64,000 bases of DNA from Pseudoalteromonas sp. T1lg88 (GTDB lineage: Bacteria > Pseudomonadota > Gammaproteobacteria > Enterobacterales > Alteromonadaceae), in assembly GCF_002964765.1 (NCBI RefSeq), contig NZ_PQCF01000032.1, positions 124,001 to 188,000 on the forward strand, given 5' to 3'. The position numbers and the translations under genes are program-made. The notes below the pieces were generated by a model that worked only from the letters and a program-made list of their open reading frames with translations, made no database searches and was not told where the DNA came from. The first letter of the stretch is position 1, and each line of letters begins with the position of its first letter. Shown here piece after piece: positions 59,192 through 64,000 of this stretch.

Positions 59192-60073
59192 ATGCAACAT
59201 AAGCAACTCCATTACTTTTTGGCGCTCGCCGAGACCTTGCACTTTGGTCGCGCCAGCGAGCGCTGTTATATCAGTGCCTCGACCCTGAGCCGCAACATTA
59301 AGCAGCTAGAGCAGGAGGTAGGGAGCGAGCTGTTTGTGCGTGACAACCGTCAGGTACAGTTGACCTGTGCAGGCATGCATTTTATTCAATATGCCAAAAG
59401 CACCTTGGCTCATTGGCAGCAATTCAAAACCAGCCTGAGCCAGGAGCAGGAGGTAGCCGGTGAGCTCAGTATTTATTGCTCCGTCAGTGCCGCCTACAGC
59501 TTTTTAAACCCCTTGTTATCGGCACTGCGTCAGCGCCATGGCAAAATTGAAATGAAGTTGCATACAGGTGACCCGGCTCAGGCGCCGGAGCGGGTATTGG
59601 ATCATCATGAAGACGTCGCCATCGCCGCCAGGCCCGAGCGTTTGGCACAACAATTGGCATTTTGTCGTTTGGGTTGGTCTGAGCTGGTATTTATCGCTCC
59701 AAAAATTCCCTGTGAGGTGAGCCAGCAGATCAATCAGGGCGGGGCGATTGCCTGGGAGCAACTTCCTTTTATTATTCCCGAGCAGGGGGAAAATCGCACC
59801 CGCTTGATTAATTGGTGGCGAACAAGGCGGATACAGCCGCCCATTTATGCCCAGGTCAGTGGCCATGAAGCTCTGGTGTCCATGGTCAGTTTGGGTTTAG
59901 GGGTGGCCTTGATCCCGCAGGTGGTGTTAGAGAACAGTCCGTTTAGTGATAAGGTGCAGATAGTCAAAGTCGGCGATGCGCCGCCGCCTTTTGAAATTGG
60001 CTTGGTGGCCTTGCAACGGCGTCTGTCTGAGCCTGTGCTCGGCGCCTGCTGGCAGTTGGCTGAGCAATTATAA
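59192..60073 (+). CDS. ilvY: HTH-type transcriptional activator IlvY
   Basis: A 293-residue LysR-type regulator. The winged helix-turn-helix is at residues 1-60 (LHYFLALAETLHFGRASERC and STLSRNIKQLEQEVGSELFV), followed by a two-lobed effector domain. Being divergent from ilvC identifies it as IlvY, which activates ilvC when acetolactate or acetohydroxybutyrate accumulates. The ATG at 59192 has GAGG six bases upstream; the in-frame GTG at 59186 is less likely. Confidence 0.93.
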   Translation: MQHKQLHYFLALAETLHFGRASERCYISASTLSRNIKQLEQEVGSELFVRDNRQVQLTCAGMHFIQYAKSTLAHWQQFKTSLSQEQEVAGELSIYCSVSAAYSFLNPLLSALRQRHGKIEMKLHTGDPAQAPERVLDHHEDVAIAARPERLAQQLAFCRLGWSELVFIAPKIPCEVSQQINQGGAIAWEQLPFIIPEQGENRTRLINWWRTRRIQPPIYAQVSGHEALVSMVSLGLGVALIPQVVLENSPFSDKVQIVKVGDAPPPFEIGLVALQRRLSEPVLGACWQLAEQL

Positions 60074-60105
60074 ATGGCGTCTAAGTGACCAAAATGAAGT
60101 GATTT

Positions 60106-60124
60106 GTTAATGATTGTTATTGCA
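60106..60124. promoter_or_regulatory. Weak Fur-box-like sequence upstream of the mipA-like gene
   Basis: Nineteen bases starting GTTAATGATTGTTATTGC match the Fur consensus GATAATGATAATCATTATC at about 12 positions. They share GATTGTTATT with a similar site at 63419. Weak evidence. Confidence 0.25.
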
Positions 60125-60183
60125 TACTGAACAAAACCTTGACTGTTGCTAGGATAGCGGCACTTTTATTTTCGGGAAAGCAT

Positions 60184-61014
60184 ATGCGTTTAGGGCTTCA
60201 TAATTCGGTGTTGAGTGCCGCCTTGGCTGCGTTTGGCAGTGGCGTCCAGGCCAATGAGGTACCCTTAAAGCAATGGCATCTTGGCGTGAACATCGGCTAT
60301 GGGATGATGACCAATCCGCTTTATGGCGGCGATGATGTGCCCTTGTATCTGGTTCCCGATATCGCCTATTACACAGATACTTGGTACCTCGACAACAATC
60401 AGCTGGGTTACACCTTTATTAACCAAGACGCGCATGTGCTCAGCGCTATTACCGAAGTTAACCCGGAAACACGATTTTTTGTCGATTGGCACCCCAGCAG
60501 TGTATTTGCGCTGCAACAAATAGACAGTAATACTCCTTTAGCAGCAGAAGGTCCGGCAAGAGTAAGAGTCGATGACCTTGATAAACGCCATTGGGCTCTC
60601 GATGCTGGTTTTGAATATCATTATTTCTCCCCGATAGGACAGTTTCAGGTCAAGGCTTTGGCGGATGTTAGCGATGTTTATCGCGGCTGGCGCGCCCAAG
60701 CAAGCTGGCGTTGGGGGTATCGTTTTGAGCAATGGGTTTTGGAGCCCAACATTGGCGTCAATTACAGCAGTAGCGAGCAGAACGACTATTTTTATGGCTT
60801 AAGTCGTGAAGAAACAGGCGGTTATGCGGATATTCTTGTTGGTAGCAGTGTCCAGCCCTATGCTAAAATAGACGTTAGCTATATAGTCGACGAACGCAAT
60901 GCGCTGCGTATGCATTTAGGTTATATCGATTACGATACTCAGGCCAAAGCCAGCCCATTGTTTAAGGAATCTTCTTCGTTGACCTTATTTATCGGTGTGA
61001 AGCACCTTTTTTAG
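60184..61014 (+). CDS. MipA/OmpV family outer-membrane protein
   Basis: A 276-residue protein with a signal peptide (MRLGLHNSVLSAALAAFGSG, cleaved near VQA/NE). The MipA/OmpV barrel pattern follows: LGVNIGYGMMTNPLYGGDDV, YLVPDIAYYTDTWYLDNNQL and the C-terminal LTLFIGVKHLF with a final Phe. OmpV proteins are small outer-membrane barrels; MipA scaffolds peptidoglycan synthases, but most homologues are untested. The ATG at 60184 is supported by GGGAAAG. It begins an apparent four-gene unit with a DUF3019 protein, response regulator and kinase. Confidence 0.85.
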   Translation: MRLGLHNSVLSAALAAFGSGVQANEVPLKQWHLGVNIGYGMMTNPLYGGDDVPLYLVPDIAYYTDTWYLDNNQLGYTFINQDAHVLSAITEVNPETRFFVDWHPSSVFALQQIDSNTPLAAEGPARVRVDDLDKRHWALDAGFEYHYFSPIGQFQVKALADVSDVYRGWRAQASWRWGYRFEQWVLEPNIGVNYSSSEQNDYFYGLSREETGGYADILVGSSVQPYAKIDVSYIVDERNALRMHLGYIDYDTQAKASPLFKESSSLTLFIGVKHLF

Positions 61015-61015
61015 C

Positions 61016-61396
61016 ATGATGAGTGTGGCGGCAACAGCAGTGATCGGCAGTGTGATGATAATGACAGCCATGCCCGCGTACAGTGACGAACTGCTGGAGA
61101 TCTCGCCACAATATTGTGTGGTTGAAAACAAAGAACAGGCCTGTACAACTGAGGTCAATATTCGCTGGACTTTGCCCGAAGCCATACCGGTGTGTTTGCT
61201 GGAAAATAAGCGCACCTTGGGCTGCTGGCCCGCGCAGCAACAGGGGTTGTGGCAGTATAAAGCCGAGGTTCAGTTACCCGCCATATACTCCCTCACTCAT
61301 GCGCACACAGGCGAATTAGTCGTAGATACCCAGCTGGAATTACAAACGTTACGCAGCTCGCGTCGACGCTTACGTTCCGTGTGGAGTTTTTTTTAA
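61016..61396 (+). CDS. DUF3019 family exported protein
   Basis: A 126-residue protein with a signal peptide ending MPAYS/DE. The mature part matches DUF3019: LLEISPQYCVVENKEQACTT and IPVCLLENKRTLGCW. It has four Cys and ends in a basic stretch (SSRRRLRSVWSFF). Function is unknown. One base separates it from the mipA-like gene, so both are surely cotranscribed with the downstream two-component genes. It may be a periplasmic signal for the kinase, which is speculation. Confidence 0.75.
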   Translation: MMSVAATAVIGSVMIMTAMPAYSDELLEISPQYCVVENKEQACTTEVNIRWTLPEAIPVCLLENKRTLGCWPAQQQGLWQYKAEVQLPAIYSLTHAHTGELVVDTQLELQTLRSSRRRLRSVWSFF

Positions 61397-61411
61397 TTCA
61401 GGAGTTGGCCC

Positions 61412-62104
61412 ATGGCGAACATACTCTTAGTCGAAGACGATCTGGCTCTACAGGAGCTAACCCGGGACTACTTACAACAGAATAATCTCAATGTGGCAGT
61501 ATTATCTCGCGGTGACGAGGTAATGGATTATGTGCAAAAGAATCAAGTGGACTTGATGATTTTAGACGTAATGCTGCCGGGCAAAGATGGCTTTGCCGTA
61601 TGCCGCGAAGTGCGTGATAAGTATTCTTTCCCTATTTTGATGCTGACCGCCAAGGGTGAAGACTTCGATCAGGTGATCGGTCTGGAATTGGGCGCCGATG
61701 ATTATGTGATCAAACCGGCAGAGCCCAGAGTACTGTTGGCCCGTATTACCGCCTTATTACGCCGTACCCAAGAGCAAGATAAAGTGGTGCAAAGCGTCAC
61801 CTTTGGCGAGCTGAAAATCGATAAAAACAGCCGTATCGTTACCTTAAAAGGCGGTGAGATCACCCTTACTTCCCATGAGTTTGAGCTTTTATGGTTGCTT
61901 GCCAGCAATGCCGGTGAGGTGTTAAGCCGTGAATATGTGCATGAGCAAATGATTGGCCGCCAATACGATGGCTTAGATCGCACCGTGGATGTGCGTATTT
62001 CGCGGCTGCGTAAAAAGCTCGGCGATAACAGTGATAAACCCTATAAAATCAAGACGGTTTGGGGACAAGGTTATCTCTTCGTCAGCGACGCCTGGAGTGA
62101 ATAA
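61412..62104 (+). CDS. OmpR/RstA-type response regulator
   Basis: A 230-residue regulator. The receiver domain (1-115) has the acidic pocket LLVEDD, phosphoacceptor Asp in LMILDVMLPGKDG and Lys in DDYVIKPAEP. The winged-helix DNA-binding domain (about 130-228) contains LTSHEFELLWLLASNAGEVL and RTVDVRISRLRKKLGD. Similarity and gene order with the adjacent kinase suggest an RstA-like pair. It lies 16 bases after DUF3019, with AGGAG upstream. Confidence 0.9.
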   Translation: MANILLVEDDLALQELTRDYLQQNNLNVAVLSRGDEVMDYVQKNQVDLMILDVMLPGKDGFAVCREVRDKYSFPILMLTAKGEDFDQVIGLELGADDYVIKPAEPRVLLARITALLRRTQEQDKVVQSVTFGELKIDKNSRIVTLKGGEITLTSHEFELLWLLASNAGEVLSREYVHEQMIGRQYDGLDRTVDVRISRLRKKLGDNSDKPYKIKTVWGQGYLFVSDAWSE

Positions 62105-62109
62105 CTAGC

Positions 62110-63357
62110 TTGGGCAAACTCTTTGTCAGCCTTTACTTATATATTATTGTTTCTCTGGTCATAGTGACCGGGGCCATAGAAAGGCTATGGCCCACAGAGG
62201 AGCAGTCGACACCCTTGGCGATGGAGTTGGGCAACAATTTTAAAGCCTTGGCGCAAAGCGATCTCGGTCGTCAGTATATTAATAGTCAATACCCCATGCG
62301 TTTGTTGCAGCGCAGTGATATCTCCCTCCCGAACGAGCTTGAGCAGCGTCTTGAACAGGCGCAGGCCGTGCATGTTTTCGATGCCGAAGAGCATTTGCTC
62401 TGGTATGTGCCTCTTGATGATCAAGAGTTATTACAAATAGGCCCAGTAGAGTTGCCTAAGGCCCCAGGCGAGAACTTTGTCGGCCCTTATTTGCTGTTAT
62501 TGTTGGTGGTTGGCGCACCGGTAGGGCTGTGGAGTCTAATGCTGTGGCGCGATTTTAATAAACTCAGTGAAACTTGTGCACAGGTGGATGGCCGCACCGA
62601 TATTAATGTCAGCGGAATGGGCCGCTCCTTCTTATTACCCATCACTGATGCCTTGCAGGTGATGCAGCAGCGCATTCATAGCCTGCTTAACGCTCAGCGT
62701 GAGCTTACATCATCCGTTTCTCATGAATTTCGCACGCCTCTGGCACGGCTTAAGTTTGCTCTGGCCATGCTAGAGCAGGGCAGCGACGAAAAGCAGCAAA
62801 AGTATATGCAGTCCATGACCTCGGATATTACCGAGCTGGAAAATTTAGTCAGCGAAATGCTCCACTACGCACGCTTAGATGCACAGAGACCGACCTTGGC
62901 GCTGGAACTGGTCGACCTTAATGAGCTGGTCGATAGCATGGTGGAAAAACTGAACTTTGACAGCAAGGTGCATATTGAGGTGCTGCACGAGCAACCGAAC
63001 CTGTATCGTTGCGACCCGCACTTTTTAGCCCGCGCCTTGCAAAACCTGCTCGGCAATGCCATCAAGCATGCCCGCCATCATATTCAGGTGCGCATTTGTT
63101 CCAATGAGGAGCAATGCGATGTTTACATTGAGGATGATGGCGCCGGTATCGCGGAATCAAAACGGGCCGATATCTTTAAACCCTTTATTCGTCTCGACCA
63201 AAGCCGTGCCAAAAGCACCGGCGGCTATGGCCTAGGCTTGGCCATAACGGCAAAAATAGTGCAGTGGCACCAGGGTAAAATCAGTGTTGATAGCAGCGCC
63301 TTAGGCGGTGCTAAGTTCGTTATGTCACTGCCGCAAAACAAGTCAAAGCTCAATTAG
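62110..63357 (+). CDS. RstB-like sensor histidine kinase
   Basis: A 415-residue kinase. The first helix is at residues 4-20, a small periplasmic domain runs to about 130, and a second helix lies at about 135-157. A HAMP-like linker precedes the HisKA motif SSVSHEFRTPLARLKFAL (phospho-His) and the ATPase domain with ALQNLLGNAIKHA (N box), EDDGAGIAESKR and GGYGLGLAITAK. The start is TTG at 62110, five bases after the regulator stop. The pair probably controls the upstream mipA-DUF3019 genes, by position. Confidence 0.9.
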   Translation: MGKLFVSLYLYIIVSLVIVTGAIERLWPTEEQSTPLAMELGNNFKALAQSDLGRQYINSQYPMRLLQRSDISLPNELEQRLEQAQAVHVFDAEEHLLWYVPLDDQELLQIGPVELPKAPGENFVGPYLLLLLVVGAPVGLWSLMLWRDFNKLSETCAQVDGRTDINVSGMGRSFLLPITDALQVMQQRIHSLLNAQRELTSSVSHEFRTPLARLKFALAMLEQGSDEKQQKYMQSMTSDITELENLVSEMLHYARLDAQRPTLALELVDLNELVDSMVEKLNFDSKVHIEVLHEQPNLYRCDPHFLARALQNLLGNAIKHARHHIQVRICSNEEQCDVYIEDDGAGIAESKRADIFKPFIRLDQSRAKSTGGYGLGLAITAKIVQWHQGKISVDSSALGGAKFVMSLPQNKSKLN

Positions 63358-63418
63358 TTCCTACTTCTTTAACAGGTGTTATCAAAACTAATAACTTAAT
63401 TTAAATAAATTAATAAAT

Positions 63419-63450
63419 GATATTGATTGTTATTTGCGTATCGTTATAAT
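63419..63450 (+). promoter_or_regulatory. Promoter with an overlapping Fur-box-like site
   Basis: TTGATT (63423-63428), a 16-base spacer and TATAAT (63445-63450). The 19 bases at 63419-63437 match the Fur consensus at about 13 positions and cover the -35 element. A second, weaker match (about 12 of 19) lies at 63469-63487 near the ribosome site. Confidence 0.5.
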
Positions 63451-63501
63451 GTGCCCCTAATTACAAACAAGAATGATTATTATCTACCTTGGGATGACAA
63501 C

Positions 63502-64000
63502 ATGAACTTGCGCAAATCTCTACTGACTACCGCTGTACTAGCAGCAACCTTAGGCCTGACCGCATGTGGCGGTGGCTCTGGCTCGGATAACGAGGGCACG
63601 ACTCCTCCACCGGTAAACAAAGCTCCTACAGATATTGCTGTTTCAGCAAGCTTGGTCAATGATGACCAGGTAGGTTTTGTGGTAGGGACACTAAACGCAA
63701 CGGATGACAGCACATCGGGTTTAACCTTCAAACTCGCGGCCGATGAAGCCCTGTTTGAAATTGTTGATGGCACCACGCTAAAGCTAAAAGAGGGCATCGC
63801 CCTTAACTTTGAGCAGCAAAGCGATGCCAAGGTGACAGTGACGGTAACAGACGCAGGTGGCTTAACCTTTAGCAAAGAATTGACCATCAGCGTTGACGAT
63901 GTTGACGCTCAAGATGGCGTAAACATCTATGAGTTTGCTTCTAAACTGGGTGCTGGTTCTTCGGTATCTTACAGCGGCCAGATCGCTCGCCACGCACTCT
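63502..64000 (+). CDS. DUF4856-like lipoprotein, truncated by the window end
   Basis: The first 166 codons of a lipoprotein gene with signal peptide MNLRKSLLTTAVLAATLGL and lipobox LTAC followed by GGGSGS. A cadherin-like beta domain (about 38-130, with NKAPTDIAVSAS and FKLAADEALFEIVDG) precedes the start of a second domain, NIYEFASKLGAGSSVSYSGQ. The latter resembles the opening of DUF4856 proteins, which in Alteromonadales often lie beside imelysin-type iron-regulated genes. The family call is from memory of that motif. The Fur-like box over the promoter is consistent with iron control. Confidence 0.65.
   Translation, partial: MNLRKSLLTTAVLAATLGLTACGGGSGSDNEGTTPPPVNKAPTDIAVSASLVNDDQVGFVVGTLNATDDSTSGLTFKLAADEALFEIVDGTTLKLKEGIALNFEQQSDAKVTVTVTDAGGLTFSKELTISVDDVDAQDGVNIYEFASKLGAGSSVSYSGQIARHAL

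Overview
The window looks like chromosomal DNA of a marine-type gammaproteobacterium, most likely of the order Alteromonadales. The backbone gene order resembles other Gammaproteobacteria (bamD/rluD/pgeF/clpB; ypjD/ffh/rpsP-rimM-trmD-rplS; smrB/prmB/aroC/epmC/yfcL; smpB/ratA/rnfH/bamE; ilvC/ilvY). The accessory content (large TonB-dependent receptors, MipA-DUF3019 with a two-component system, a DUF4856-type lipoprotein, an ATACCAATTC-ended miniature repeat) fits that order. I cannot name the species from sequence alone. No rRNA, tRNA, CRISPR array, integrase or complete insertion sequence was seen.

Layout. 0-1.3 kb: two tandem minor pseudopilin genes. 1.4-10.5 kb: glnB, bamD, rluD-pgeF, clpB behind a sigma-32-type promoter, an MDR oxidoreductase, gshA and a lytic-transglycosylase-like lipoprotein. 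10.5-19.4 kb: mscS, a CorB/CNNM-type membrane protein, ypjD, ffh, a DUF3750 lipoprotein, the rpsP-rimM-trmD-rplS operon, and tyrA behind two TyrR-box-like palindromes. 19.4-38.8 kb: an accessory block lying between tyrA and pheA, genes that are neighbours in E. coli. 38.8-40.1 kb: pheA with a Phe-rich leader peptide and attenuator. 40.4-50 kb: a GGDEF-EAL protein, smrB, prmB, aroC, epmC, an ATP-NAD-kinase-like gene, yfcL and an AbgT transporter. 50-57.4 kb: a second TonB receptor, smpB, ratA-rnfH, bamE, a miniature inverted-repeat element, a GIY-YIG protein, an M28 peptidase and a TPR lipoprotein. 57.6-60.1 kb: ilvC/ilvY. 60.2-63.4 kb: MipA-DUF3019-response regulator-histidine kinase. The window ends inside a DUF4856-like lipoprotein gene behind a Fur-box-like sequence.

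The most interesting system is the accessory block. A tightly packed seven-gene minus-strand operon (22356-29890) encodes a Gfo/Idh/MocA oxidoreductase, two TIM-barrel isomerase-like proteins (one cytosolic, one exported), an MFS transporter, a secreted DUF1080/3-keto-disaccharide hydrolase-family protein, a GMC flavoprotein and its gluconate-2-dehydrogenase-subunit-3-like partner. This is the toolkit expected for glycoside breakdown through 3-keto sugars rather than by classical glycoside hydrolases. A divergent PAS-AraC regulator, a BadF-type sugar kinase with CutC, and a carbohydrate-type TonB receptor followed by a lipoprotein with four discoidin-like repeats lie next to it. They could supply sensing, phosphorylation and outer-membrane capture. 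The substrate is unknown.

Two housekeeping genes, clpB and pheA, carry apparent single-base frameshifts, each restored by adding one G to a short G run. This pattern suggests consensus error at least as strongly as real mutation. Both are annotated as intact genes with a flagged frameshift.
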